A stretch of DNA of 64,000 nt from Lentzea nigeriaca (GCF_016907955.1 NZ_JAFBCX010000016.1:1-64000), one strand, 5' to 3'; counted from the first letter of the stretch, positions 1 to 8,642 are shown. Notes: a model not told the origin generated them from the sequence alone. Made by a program: numbers and translations.

Positions 1-34
1 GCTGACTGGTACTAATAGGCCGAGGACTTGTTAC
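1..34 (+). rRNA. 23S rRNA, 3' end (partial)
   Basis: The first bases carry the conserved 23S rRNA 3' signature (GCTGACTGGTACTAATAGG, then CCGAGGACTTG). Only the tail is in the window, so the rest of the rrn operon lies upstream on the same strand. The exact 3' end is set by processing and cannot be read here. An inverted repeat around ggttctggaag/aaccagaacc (about 59-82) lies in the 23S-5S spacer and may be part of the processing stem. Confidence 0.9.
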
Positions 35-119
35 GAAGACGCTACGCATCCACTGTGCGGTTCTGGAAGAACAACCAGAACCGATGGTCGACGAGGGTCG
101 GCTGGTTGTAATTTCATAG

Positions 120-238
120 TGTTTCGGTGGTTATAGCGTTGGGGAAACACCCGGTCCCATTCCGAACCCGGTAGTTAAGTCCTTCTGCGCCGATGGTACT
201 GCACTGGTTACGGTGTGGGAGAGTAGGTCGCCGCCGAA
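120..238 (+). rRNA. rrf: 5S ribosomal RNA
   Basis: A complete 5S rRNA of about 119 nt. It starts at GTTTCGGTGG, carries the hallmark loop CCCATTCCGAACCCGG, and ends at GTAGGTCGCCGCCGAAC, whose 3' segment pairs with the 5' end. It lies about 85 bp after the 23S end, the usual actinobacterial 16S-23S-5S order. Ends may be off by a few bases. Confidence 0.95.
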
Positions 239-246
239 CTTACGTA

Positions 247-300
247 CAGCAGCCCCCGAGGGTTGAGCGCCACAAGCGCTCCCCTCGGGGGCTGCTGTTT
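247..300 (+). terminator. rrn operon intrinsic terminator
   Basis: A long GC-rich hairpin. The arm at 247-262 (CAGCAGCCCCCGAGGG) pairs with 281-297, and an inner AGCGC/GCGCT step (266-270 with 276-280) closes the loop. A short T run follows at 298-301. It sits 10 bp after the 5S rRNA and ends the rRNA transcript. Confidence 0.85.
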
Positions 301-317
301 TCTGGCATAAAGGGTAT

Positions 318-1265
318 GTGACCAATTCGCATGCCCCGGTGCTCGAGATGTTGTGGGAACCGCACGACCCCCTGGGCGCACTGGGCGGAAGATTCGGCTT
401 CAGCGACGAGAGGTCGGCCGCGGACTGGGTCGCTACCACCCTGCACGAGCATTGGGGTGTGCGGGTCCGTGCCTGCGAGCGCATCGTGATCAGCGACCAC
501 AACGCACTGGCCTGGGTCGACACATCGTCGGGCCGGCTGCTCGCGAAGTGGTCGGTCGTGCCGTGGCTCTTCAGGCGCTTGGCGGAGATCGCCCGGCTCA
601 CGCAGTGGCTGGACGACCAGGGCCTGCCCGTCTCGGTGCCTCTTCCAGCTCTGGACGGTCGTCTTCAGGTCGAGGTCGACAACGCCTCGATGTCCCTGCA
701 GCGGGAGATCGAGGGCGAACTGCTCGACACCGATGATCCGGTTCAGGTCCGTGCGGCCGGTGCGGTTCTCGCCCGGTTGCAGGAGGCGCTGGCGGTGTAT
801 TCCGACGCCGATCAGGTCGCTGCGTCTACGGGTCCGTTGACGCCGTTGCGGGCTCGGATCACCGGTTGGCTCGACTCCGATGCCGCATCACACGTACCGG
901 TGGAGGCCAGCGCGGCTCTCCGCCGGTTGCTCACCGACGTGCCTTCCGGCGAACTGCCGATCGAACTCGGTCACCACGACTACCGCTCCGCCAACGTCCT
1001 GTGCGCCGGCACCGAGGTCGCCGCGGTCATCGACTTCGAGGAGGCCAGGTTCGACCACCGGGTCGTCGAGCTCGCGCGGTCCGCAGTCCTGCTCGGCACC
1101 CGCTTCCACGACTGGGGGCCGGTGTCGCGCGAGGTCCACGCGGAGTTCCTCGCCGGCTACCAATCCGTACGCCGGCTGACCCCGGTCGAAGCCGACTGGT
1201 GGGACGTCCTCGTGCGCTGGCAAACCCTGGCGTCATTCGATCGGGTGAACGATGCCCTGATTTAG
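318..1265 (+). CDS. aminoglycoside phosphotransferase (APH)-family kinase-like protein
   Basis: A 315-aa cytoplasmic protein of the APH/choline-kinase fold. The C-terminal half shows the catalytic loop HHDYRSANVL (the HxDxxxxN Brenner motif, about residues 218-228) and the metal-binding segment VIDFEEA (about 236-242), so it is probably an active small-molecule phosphotransferase. The substrate cannot be told: this superfamily includes antibiotic, homoserine and sugar kinases. The GTG start follows AAAGGG at a very short distance. The upstream ATG at 316 runs straight into TGA, so GTG 318 or the ATG at 348 must be used. The gene stands alone between the rrn terminator and a 180-bp repeat that begins 12 bp after its stop. 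Confidence 0.8.
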   Translation: MTNSHAPVLEMLWEPHDPLGALGGRFGFSDERSAADWVATTLHEHWGVRVRACERIVISDHNALAWVDTSSGRLLAKWSVVPWLFRRLAEIARLTQWLDDQGLPVSVPLPALDGRLQVEVDNASMSLQREIEGELLDTDDPVQVRAAGAVLARLQEALAVYSDADQVAASTGPLTPLRARITGWLDSDAASHVPVEASAALRRLLTDVPSGELPIELGHHDYRSANVLCAGTEVAAVIDFEEARFDHRVVELARSAVLLGTRFHDWGPVSREVHAEFLAGYQSVRRLTPVEADWWDVLVRWQTLASFDRVNDALI

Positions 1266-1277
1266 GTCCTGCTCCCT

Positions 1278-1457
1278 CTAGTAGACCGTCGCCTCTAACC
1301 TTTGGTATGGGCCGGTCGTCCGCGTGTCGCGCGGCGTGTCGGCGATGTGATCGTGAGTTGGCGGTAGGTGGCGTGATCAGCAAACGTTTGCCTCGGCTCG
1401 CAACTACAACCAACTCAAGATCGCGGACCACACAACTAAGCCGCGACGGCCTACTAG
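1278..1457 (+). mobile_element. 180-bp MITE-like element, copy 1
   Basis: A non-coding 180-bp unit found again at 19306-19485 with only two mismatches. It begins CTAGTAGACCGTCGC and ends GCGACGGCCTACTAG, giving imperfect terminal inverted repeats of about 19 bp with palindromic CTAG at each tip. Internally, GATCGTGAGTTGG (left arm) faces CCAACTCAAGATC (right arm), and the centre holds a perfect palindrome GCAAACGTTTGC (1380-1391). The whole unit can therefore fold into one long hairpin. No protein is credible. The CTAG tips would fit a CTAG target duplication of the IS5 type, which is an inference. It lies between the APH-like gene and the dNTPase. Confidence 0.75.
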
Positions 1458-1570
1458 TAATCATGTTCACCCCCCGGGAGGTGTCCCAAAACCATGGTCA
1501 TCTTCGCCGCGCAATGAGGAAGACGCGTGGGGCGCCGGAGGCTCGCCGTTGCCCCGGTACCTTCTGCACC

Positions 1571-3112
1571 ATGCACAACGAGCACCGCACCGCCCGTCGG
1601 TCAGCCGGCGTGGGCAGGACCGCCGACCTGGCCACGAACCCGTTCCGGGTCGACCGGGACCGAGTGGCGAGCTCCCCGTTCTTCGCACGGCTCGGCGGAG
1701 TGACGCAGGTGGTCAGTTCCACCGGGTCCGGTCTGCTCGTGCACAACCGGCTCACCCACAGCCTCAAGGTCGCCCAGGCCGCGCGGGCCATCGCGGAGCG
1801 GCTGATCGGCCGGCCAGAGTTGACCGCGGTGCTGGAGAAGCTCGGCGGCTGTGACCCCGATGTGGTGGAGGCGGCGGCGCTCGCGCACGATCTGGGGCAT
1901 CCGCCGTTCGGGCATCTTGGCGAACAGGTGCTGGACCGGTTGGCGCGGCACCGGTTCGGGCTGCCGGACGGGTTCGAGGGGAACGCGCAGTCGTTCCGGA
2001 TCGTGACGACCACGGATGTGCGGGGGCCCAAGGCGCTCGGGCTGGATCTGACGGTGGCGGTGCGGGCGGCGATGCTGAAGTACCCGTGGACGCGGCACCA
2101 GCCCCTCGACCTTCCGGTGGCGCCGCGTGGTGCGGCGGAGCCGGAGGACATGCCCGGCACCGGTAGTTCGAAGTTCTCGGCGTACGTCACGGAGATCAAC
2201 GACCTCAAGCAGTCCAGGGAGCCGTTCGAGGGTCGGATCGAGGCGTGGCAGCAGACCGTCGAGGCGAGTGTCATGGACACCGCGGACGACATCGCCTACG
2301 CCATCCACGATCTGGAGGACTTCCACCGGGTCGGGGTGTTGCAGCACGCGACGGTGGCGGCGGAGCTCGGCACGTGGCAGACGCAGGCGCTCGACCTCGC
2401 CGGGTTGAGCGACGCGGAGCTCAGCGCGGAGATCCGGATGCCGGGGCGGTCGTTGGAGACGCTGCGGAGGCGCATGCACCTCAAGGACTCCTGGGTGATG
2501 AACGACGAGGCGTTCGCCCTGGCGGTGCGGAAGGTCAGCAAGGAACTGGTCGACGGGTTGCTGTCGGTGCCGTTCGACGGGTCGGTGGAGGCGGAGCAGG
2601 CGGTCGCCGGGTTCAGCGCGCGGTGGACACGACGGCTGGTGGACGCGGTCGGGGTGATCGAGGAGCCGACGCCGCGCTCCGGTCACGTGGTGCTGGCCGT
2701 CCAGCAGTGGCACGAGGTGCAGGTGCTGAAGTTCGTGCACCGCAGGTTCGTCTTGCTGCGGCCGGATCTGGCTCTGCACCAACGGGGACAGGCGCGGCTT
2801 CTCACGAGCCTCGTGGACGCGCTCGAGCAGTGGGTGACGGACCGGACCGAGTCGGATCGGTTGCCGCGCAGGTTGCACGACCTCGTCGAGCTGGCCGAAA
2901 CGGAGTACGCGGCGCTCGCCCGGACGGAGCCGTCCACATTGGTCGGTCCCACCGGCGAACTGCCGATCGGACCGGACGTTGTTCGTGGTCTCGCAAGGGG
3001 TCGCGCCGTCGTGGACTTCGTCGCCTCGCTCACCGACAACCAGGCCGCGGCACTGCTGGAAGCCCTTTCCGGACGGACCGGTCAGTTGTGGACTGACGCG
3101 TTTGTTCTGTGA
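1571..3112 (+). CDS. dgt: deoxynucleoside triphosphate triphosphohydrolase (dGTPase-like, HD domain)
   Basis: A 513-aa HD-superfamily enzyme that hydrolyses dNTPs to the nucleoside plus triphosphate and so trims the dNTP pool. Visible motifs are HNRLTHSLKVAQ (first metal His), LAHDLGHPPFGHLGE (the HD pair) and MDTADDIAYAIHDLEDF (distal Asp and the HDLED substrate segment), all typical of Dgt. The start is uncertain. ATG 1571 has a poor SD. An in-frame ATG at 1514 overlaps the stop of a tiny ORF (ATG 1494 to TGA 1517) that lies behind GGGAGGT, so coupled initiation at 1514 is possible. The gene sits just after the 180-bp element. Confidence 0.85.
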   Translation: MHNEHRTARRSAGVGRTADLATNPFRVDRDRVASSPFFARLGGVTQVVSSTGSGLLVHNRLTHSLKVAQAARAIAERLIGRPELTAVLEKLGGCDPDVVEAAALAHDLGHPPFGHLGEQVLDRLARHRFGLPDGFEGNAQSFRIVTTTDVRGPKALGLDLTVAVRAAMLKYPWTRHQPLDLPVAPRGAAEPEDMPGTGSSKFSAYVTEINDLKQSREPFEGRIEAWQQTVEASVMDTADDIAYAIHDLEDFHRVGVLQHATVAAELGTWQTQALDLAGLSDAELSAEIRMPGRSLETLRRRMHLKDSWVMNDEAFALAVRKVSKELVDGLLSVPFDGSVEAEQAVAGFSARWTRRLVDAVGVIEEPTPRSGHVVLAVQQWHEVQVLKFVHRRFVLLRPDLALHQRGQARLLTSLVDALEQWVTDRTESDRLPRRLHDLVELAETEYAALARTEPSTLVGPTGELPIGPDVVRGLARGRAVVDFVASLTDNQAAALLEALSGRTGQLWTDAFVL

Positions 3113-3259
3113 ACTGTGATTGTGTCTGCCAAGTGGGAACTACCCCGATCGGATGCTGACTGTGATCAGTCGTGCGCCATACGTTGACGCCTCGGCCGGG
3201 ATCATCCGGCCGCAGGCAGCGTGCTCGGGGGCACGCACAACGTTCGGGGGAGAAGCCCT

Positions 3260-6055
3260 GTGCGCCGATCTCGAAGAGGCACGACCCTGGTCACCGCAGG
3301 CACGGCAGTCCTTCTGGCAGCGCTCACCGCGGTGACGCCGGCGTCGGCAGATCCGATCAAGGCGTCCAAGTCCATCACCGACCGCACCGCGGCGCAGATC
3401 GCCGCGTTGCAGAGCATCAAGAAGTCGCTCACCCCTGCTGAATCCAAAGTGGACAGCACGCTCGTCGTGGAGGCGCGCAAGCGCACCCAGATGGGGACGA
3501 TGAGCGCACTTCCGCAGGTGCAGACCGGTGTCGCCGTGACGCCACAGTCCACCACCCTCGTGGACATCCGTGCCAAGCAGTACTCCGTGGACCTGGTGAA
3601 TGCTGTCCGTGCGGCGGGCGGACAGATCCGGGCAGTGTCCGAAGAGCACCGCACCGTGCGCGCCGAGGTTCCCGTCGCGAAGATCGCGGACATCGCCGCT
3701 CGCTCCGACGTCGCCCGCGTCGAGCCGGGCAGCGACGCGATGACGCAGGACGTGAAGAACAAGCGGGACAACAAGAGTCGCAAGCAGGCGCCGTCCAAAG
3801 AGGACAAGGCGAAGGAGATCGAGCGGCGGCTCGCGGAGAAGCAGCTGTCCGTGCAGGCCGCCAAGGTCAGCGAGAGCGACAAGGCGCACGCCGCCGAGGC
3901 GGCGCGCGGGTCGTTCCACGTGACCGGTGTCGGCGTGAAGCTCTGCGCCTTGTCGGACGGCATCAGCTCCGTCGCCGTGTCGCAGGCTGCGGGCGAGCTG
4001 CCGGCCGTCGACGTGCTGCCGGGCCAGGAGGGTTCCGGCGACGAGGGCACGGCGATGCTCGAGATCCTGCACGACCTCGCGCCCAACGCCGAACTCGGCT
4101 TCGCCACGGCGTTCAACGGTGACGCGAGCTTCGCGGACAACATCAAGAAGCTGCGCTTCCAGCTCGGCTGCGACGTCATCGTCGACGACGTGATCTACTT
4201 CAACGAGTCGCCGTTCCAGGACGGCATCATCGCGCGTGCCGTGGACGCGGTCGCCGCGGACGGCGCGTTGTTCTTCTCCAGTGCCGGCAACCAGGGCAAC
4301 GTCGCCGACGGCACGTCCGGCCACTACGAGGGCCAGTTCGTGGACTCGGGTGTGGGTGTCGGCAAGTTCGCCGGTTCCGCGCACGACTTCGACCCGAACC
4401 CGAACGCCAAGCAGCTGTTCAACCCGCTGTCGAACTACTCGGGCGACACCCCGGTGACGCTGCACTGGGCCGACCCGCTCGGCCAGTCGGTCAACGACTA
4501 CGACCTCTACCTGGTCAACGCCCAAGGCAACGTTGTCACCTTCAGCCAGAACAACCAGGACGGCGCACAGGACCCGTTCGAGCGCATCAACACACCCACG
4601 AGCTCGACGGGCACGCGTCTCGCGGTCGTGAAGTTCCGCGGTGAGGACAAATACTTCTCGCTGTCGCTGTTCGGCGGCCGGTTCGCCGACTCCAGCGACG
4701 GTCTCAAGAAGTTCGTCACGCCCGGCATGACCGTCGGCCACTCGGCGGCCAGGGGCGCGATCTCGGTCGCGGCGGCTCCTGCGGCAGCGGCGCTGCCGTT
4801 CGACCTGCACCCCGGCGACCCGGCCAACCCGAAGGGCCCGTTCCCGGACGCGTTCACCAGCACGCAGAAGCCGGAGCGCTTCACCTCCGACGGCCCGCGC
4901 AAGCTGTTCTTCGCGCCCGACGGCTCACCGCTGGCCGAGACCCGGCAGAAGCCGGACATCACCGCGGCCGACGGCGTGACCACGTCGGTGTCCGGCTTCG
5001 CGCCGTTCTACGGCACGTCGGCCTCGGCTCCGAACGCCGCGGCGATCGCGGGCCTGATCCTGTCCGGCAACCCGACGCTCAAGCCCGCCGAGGTCAAGGA
5101 AGCCCTTGTCACCACGGCGATCGACATCGTCGAGCCCGGTGTGGACAACCGCACCGGCGCGGGCATCGTCATGGCGGACAAGGCTTTGGCGTACACGGGT
5201 GCGTCGCCGCAGGCCCTGGCCCGCGCGCAGAAGCCGACGATCGTCAACGACGCCGACGGCAGCCAGTACCTCAAGCCGGGCACCACGGCCACGGTGACGG
5301 TGCCGGTGGCGAACGGCGGAGATGGTTCCGCCGCTTCGACTTCCGTCGTGCTGTCGACCCCGACCGCCGGTGTGACCATCGCGCCGCGGTCGAAGTACTA
5401 CGGCAACATCGACGTCGGCCAGACGGTCTCCAACACCTTCAAGGTGACGGTGCCGGCGTCGGCCGCGCTCGGGTCGGCGGTCAAGCTCGACGCTCGGGTG
5501 ACCTACGCGGGTTCGACGTCGCCGACGACGGCGTCGTACACCTACCGCGTCGGCGAGCCGTCGCGTGAGTTCAAGACGTTCGCGTACACCGGTGCGCCGG
5601 TGGCCATTCCGGACAACGACCAGACCGGCGTGTCGATCTCGCTGCCCGTGACGGGTGTCGGCGGCGCGTCGAACCTGAAGTTCTCGGTGGACGGGGCCAC
5701 GTGCTCGGCGACGGAAGGCTCCACGACGGTGGGCATCGACCACACCTTCGTCGGTGACCTGGTGGGCACGCTCACCTCGCCGTCCGGCAAGTCCGTGACG
5801 CTGTTCTCGCGTTCCGGCGGTACCGGCAACAACATCTGCCAGGCCGTGTTCGACGACTCGGCGACGAAGTCGTTCGCGTCGGCGGTGGCAGGGGACGCGC
5901 CGTTCACCGGCTCGTGGAAGCCCGCGACCGGCACGCTGTCGTCGTTGCTGGCGGACCCCGCGGACGGCACGTGGACGTTCAAGGTCGCTGACGTCGTGGG
6001 CTCGGACAAGGGTTCCATCCGGTCCGTGACGCTGCACGTCGCCGGCTGGGTGTGA
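3260..6055 (+). CDS. secreted S8-fold (subtilisin-like) protease with C-terminal P-domain
   Basis: 931 aa. GTG 3260 is preferred over GTG 3221 because GGGGGAG lies 8 nt upstream and the protein then opens with a clean signal peptide (RRSRR, hydrophobic stretch about 9-26, A-S-A cleavage near 30). A charged propeptide runs to about 215. The subtilase core has LSDGIS (Asp about 233), SSAGNQGN (oxyanion Asn about 344) and GTSASAPN (Ser about 587). The position of the catalytic His reads GDEGTAMLEIL, with Glu about 262 before GT. An insertion of about 140 residues splits the core. The tail (about 795-931) is a proprotein-convertase P/Homo-B domain, often used for stability or targeting. Likely extracellular. 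No operon partner. Confidence 0.85.
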   Translation: MRRSRRGTTLVTAGTAVLLAALTAVTPASADPIKASKSITDRTAAQIAALQSIKKSLTPAESKVDSTLVVEARKRTQMGTMSALPQVQTGVAVTPQSTTLVDIRAKQYSVDLVNAVRAAGGQIRAVSEEHRTVRAEVPVAKIADIAARSDVARVEPGSDAMTQDVKNKRDNKSRKQAPSKEDKAKEIERRLAEKQLSVQAAKVSESDKAHAAEAARGSFHVTGVGVKLCALSDGISSVAVSQAAGELPAVDVLPGQEGSGDEGTAMLEILHDLAPNAELGFATAFNGDASFADNIKKLRFQLGCDVIVDDVIYFNESPFQDGIIARAVDAVAADGALFFSSAGNQGNVADGTSGHYEGQFVDSGVGVGKFAGSAHDFDPNPNAKQLFNPLSNYSGDTPVTLHWADPLGQSVNDYDLYLVNAQGNVVTFSQNNQDGAQDPFERINTPTSSTGTRLAVVKFRGEDKYFSLSLFGGRFADSSDGLKKFVTPGMTVGHSAARGAISVAAAPAAAALPFDLHPGDPANPKGPFPDAFTSTQKPERFTSDGPRKLFFAPDGSPLAETRQKPDITAADGVTTSVSGFAPFYGTSASAPNAAAIAGLILSGNPTLKPAEVKEALVTTAIDIVEPGVDNRTGAGIVMADKALAYTGASPQALARAQKPTIVNDADGSQYLKPGTTATVTVPVANGGDGSAASTSVVLSTPTAGVTIAPRSKYYGNIDVGQTVSNTFKVTVPASAALGSAVKLDARVTYAGSTSPTTASYTYRVGEPSREFKTFAYTGAPVAIPDNDQTGVSISLPVTGVGGASNLKFSVDGATCSATEGSTTVGIDHTFVGDLVGTLTSPSGKSVTLFSRSGGTGNNICQAVFDDSATKSFASAVAGDAPFTGSWKPATGTLSSLLADPADGTWTFKVADVVGSDKGSIRSVTLHVAGWV

Positions 6056-6074
6056 TTCGCTGACGGTCTCGTCG

Positions 6075-6115
6075 GACAGGCCCTGGCACTTTGTGTGCTG
6101 GGGCCTGTTCGTTTG
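6075..6115 (+). terminator. terminator after the S8 protease
   Basis: A hairpin in which CAGGCCC (6077-6083) pairs with GGGCCTG (6101-6107), with further TGG/CTG pairing inward. It is followed by TTCGTTTG. It lies about 20 bp after the protease stop. Confidence 0.6.
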
Positions 6116-6162
6116 TGGTGGTCCCGTTGGCGCGGTCTCGGCTTCGCCTGCTGCCGTCCCAG

Positions 6163-6207
6163 ACGCGTGAGGGGCGCTTCCCGGCTTGGGAAGCGCCCCT
6201 CACGCGT
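6163..6207. terminator. perfect 20-bp hairpin between convergent genes
   Basis: Twenty bases at 6163-6182 (ACGCGTGAGGGGCGCTTCCC) are perfectly complementary to 6188-6207, with a 5-nt GGCTT loop. It lies between the plus-strand protease and the minus-strand HTH gene, 12 bp from the latter's stop, so it probably terminates in both directions. No strong T run on either side. Confidence 0.65.
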
Positions 6208-6219
6208 TCTGAAGAACTT

Positions 6220-7200
6220 CTAGCGGTTCGGCCACTCCCAGCGGATGCCGAACACACCGGGCCCGAACCCGAGTGCCACGGCGTGCACGCCGCCACTCGA
6301 GTCCAGGGTCAGGTTCCGCCGCCGCGACGGGGTTTCGTCGCCGGCGGGCACGCTGTACTGCTGAACGCGCGACGGGAGGTTCGTCTCGTCGAAGCGGACC
6401 TCGATCACGTACTCCCGCACCGGAAGCCGGAACTTGCGCGCGAACGTGTTGTTGCCCTTGGGGGCGTGGCCCTCCGGGAACACCAGCTGGTATTCCATGA
6501 TGAGGGTCTCGCCGCGGGTCAGCGGACGGTCGAACATCATCTCGGCGACCATGATGTTGGCCTCGTGGTCGCGTGCGATCCGGCCCAGGTGGCAGTTGCG
6601 CACGTTCACGATCTCGGGGAGCACATCCGACTCCTCGGTCTCGAACACGAGCGCCCAGCGGTCGGGGCCGTCCTGCTCCGCGCGGAGGATCTGCCGCACC
6701 CACACGGATTTCTGCCCGCCGTCGGCAGAGATCTCGATGCGGTCGTGCTGGCTGATCCGACCGAGCTTCAGGTCGGAGGACGTGTCGACCTTCGAGAGCA
6801 GGTTCGCCACCCGCTCGCGACGCGCCCAGAGGGCGTCGATCGGCATCATCGTCGTCGGGCGGCAGCGGCGGCCTCGCGGACGAGGAGGGCCGAGCAGCGC
6901 CGACAGACCCGACTGAGGCACGCCCAGGACCGACTCGAGGTGCCGCAGCGCCTCCAGCGATTCAGGGCGTTCAGGCCTTCGCCGTCCTGACTGCCAGTAG
7001 CTGAGCGTCGCGACGCTGATGGTCACGCCGCGCAGTGCCAACCGGTGCTGGATGCGGTCGAGGCTGAGACGGCTCGCCTTGATCGCAGCCCTCAACGCCT
7101 CCGGGAACGGTCCCGTGGTCAAAAGCTGCGTAAGGCTGCCGTGGCCCGTTGAGTCAGTGTCGTCAACGGTCAGTGTTGGTCGACCGGCAGCAGTGGTCAT
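6220..7200 (-). CDS. HTH (XRE-type) DNA-binding protein with a large C-terminal domain
   Basis: 326 aa. Residues about 31-105 read as a helix-turn-helix unit (ALRAAIKASRLSLDRIQHRL, then TISVATLSYWQSGRRRPERP). The YWQSGRRRPE part resembles the recognition helix and wing of actinobacterial regulators whose DNA-binding domain is followed by a beta-rich domain of unknown role. The C-terminal 200 residues are soluble with no transmembrane helix. ATG 7200 has GGGAG 6 nt upstream. Divergent from the methyltransferase-like gene across about 200 bp in which I see no clear operator. Function beyond DNA binding is unknown. Confidence 0.65.
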   Translation of the reverse strand: MTTAAGRPTLTVDDTDSTGHGSLTQLLTTGPFPEALRAAIKASRLSLDRIQHRLALRGVTISVATLSYWQSGRRRPERPESLEALRHLESVLGVPQSGLSALLGPPRPRGRRCRPTTMMPIDALWARRERVANLLSKVDTSSDLKLGRISQHDRIEISADGGQKSVWVRQILRAEQDGPDRWALVFETEESDVLPEIVNVRNCHLGRIARDHEANIMVAEMMFDRPLTRGETLIMEYQLVFPEGHAPKGNNTFARKFRLPVREYVIEVRFDETNLPSRVQQYSVPAGDETPSRRRNLTLDSSGGVHAVALGFGPGVFGIRWEWPNR

Positions 7201-7397
7201 GGTGACTCCCCGCTGTCATAAGATCACGCCCCAGTGACCCTACCCGTCCGTGAACACCGCTGGTCGAGACCGGATGGAGTCAATGGTTAATCCATACGGT
7301 TGACGAGTTCACGCTTTCGAGACTCATCTGTCAAGCGTTCCGAACCGATCAGTAACTTCCGTGTGCAGTTCACGCCTCGTATCGAGATGGCTCTAGT

Positions 7398-7931
7398 GTG
7401 TGCACGGTGAACGACCTCGACGTGCTGACCTCGGTGGCCGGCGCGGTGCTCGGGCCCGGTCCGCACGCGGTCGTCGACCTGCTCGACGTGGTGCCCGGCG
7501 TCCAGGTGGACGCGGTGCGGGCCACGGACGACCTGCTGCCCAGGCTCGCCCACGAGGAGTCCCTGGCGAACATCCTCACGCTCGCGCACGCCTCGCTGCG
7601 GCCGGGCGGTGTGCTGGTGGCGGCGGTCCCCGAGCTCGACAGGCTCGGCGCGCTCCGTCCGACGGCCCCTCCGCCCAAGGTGAACGGCGACAGGGTCACG
7701 GTGCAGCTCTGGGACTGGGCTCCCGACGGCCTGTCGTACGGCCTGGAGGTCGTAACGCTTCTCCGGGGTGTGACGGGGTGGGAGATCTCCGGAACGGTCT
7801 CCACGCGCCACAGGGTCCTCTCCGCGGCCGAGATGGAGGAGGCGCTCGGCGCTGCCGGGTTCCTGAGCGTGCAGAGGCTCTCGCCGCACGAGAGCGGCCA
7901 CCGCGTCCCCGTGTGGGTGGCTGTCGCGTGA
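7398..7931 (+). CDS. methyltransferase-fold-like protein (SAM-binding motif not evident)
   Basis: 177 aa. The middle (LAHASLRPGGVLVAAVPE, then GLEVVTLLRGVTGWEISG) resembles the second half of a class I methyltransferase, but the expected N-terminal GxGxG SAM loop is missing. The start region (VVDLLDVVPGVQVDAVRATDDL) may be a degenerate version. It overlaps the next gene by a GTGA stop-start, so the two are probably translationally coupled. A role linked to acVLRF1 is only an inference from this coupling. GTG 7398 or GTG 7407 could be the start, and neither has a clear SD. Confidence 0.6.
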   Translation: MCTVNDLDVLTSVAGAVLGPGPHAVVDLLDVVPGVQVDAVRATDDLLPRLAHEESLANILTLAHASLRPGGVLVAAVPELDRLGALRPTAPPPKVNGDRVTVQLWDWAPDGLSYGLEVVTLLRGVTGWEISGTVSTRHRVLSAAEMEEALGAAGFLSVQRLSPHESGHRVPVWVAVA

Positions 7932-8608
7932 GCCGGGTGCGGCCGGTTCCGGGTGGACGGGCCGTCGAGGTCGAGCCGGAACGCGTCGAGGGGTGGATCC
8001 GCAGATTCGCCGATCGCCACGGCGCGATCGAGACTCGAATCGACGACACCGTGGTCGGCATCACCGCGGCAGACGGTGCCACGGCCACGTTCCGGACGCG
8101 CGGCGGTACTTCCATAGAAGAGGTGATTGAAGCTCTGATCACACCGCGCCGGATCGGCCTGATCCTCGTGCGGCTCGGCGGCCACAGCGTCGGTGTGGCT
8201 TTCGGCGGCAAGGTCGAGGTGTCCGCGACCGACCGCAAGCAGGTGCACGGGCGCATCAGGGCCGGCGGCTGGTCGCAGCAGCGGTTCGCCCGGCGCCGTG
8301 AGGGACAGGCCCGTGCCGCGCTGCAGGCCGCCGCGGACGACGTGTTCCGCGTTCTGGTGCCGAGGCTCGCCCAGCTGGACGGCGTCGTGCTCGGCGGCGA
8401 CTGGCAGGCGTTGGAGGTGCTGCGCAACGACCGCAGGCTCACGGACGTCTTCCGCAAGGCCGAGGACCGCGTCCTGGACGTCCCGGAACCCCGGCGCGCG
8501 GTGCTCGACGAGGCCGCTGAACGGGCCCGCTGCGTCGAGATCGTGATCCAGGACACACGGGCAACCGGAGCGGACGCCGACCGCATGGATACGGGTGAGG
8601 GTGCCTGA
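7928..8608 (+). CDS. acVLRF1-type peptidyl-tRNA hydrolase (Vms1/eRF1-like)
   Basis: 226 aa, starting at a GTG that overlaps the previous stop. The central segment VHGRIRAGGWSQQRFARRRE (about 101-120) is the signature of the actinobacterial Vms1-like release factor group. There a GG-Q loop enters the peptidyl-transferase centre and frees nascent chains from stalled 50S subunits. It is followed by a domain with QLDGVVLGGDW. The family is known to act in ribosome-associated quality control. The residue assignment here is by motif only. A cytosolic, ribosome-bound role is expected. Confidence 0.75.
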   Translation: MSRVRPVPGGRAVEVEPERVEGWIRRFADRHGAIETRIDDTVVGITAADGATATFRTRGGTSIEEVIEALITPRRIGLILVRLGGHSVGVAFGGKVEVSATDRKQVHGRIRAGGWSQQRFARRREGQARAALQAAADDVFRVLVPRLAQLDGVVLGGDWQALEVLRNDRRLTDVFRKAEDRVLDVPEPRRAVLDEAAERARCVEIVIQDTRATGADADRMDTGEGA

Positions 8609-8642
8609 CCGAGGCACCACCGAACACCCGCTGGAGTCGAAA

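Noticed and set aside
866..1570. Extended N-terminus for the dNTPase through the APH-like gene
   Set aside because: It would read out of frame through a well-supported kinase gene and the 180-bp element.
3140..4810. Long minus-strand frame of 556 codons opposite the S8 protease
   Set aside because: Composition is Arg/Val/Asp-rich shadow text with no motif. The plus-strand protease is certain.
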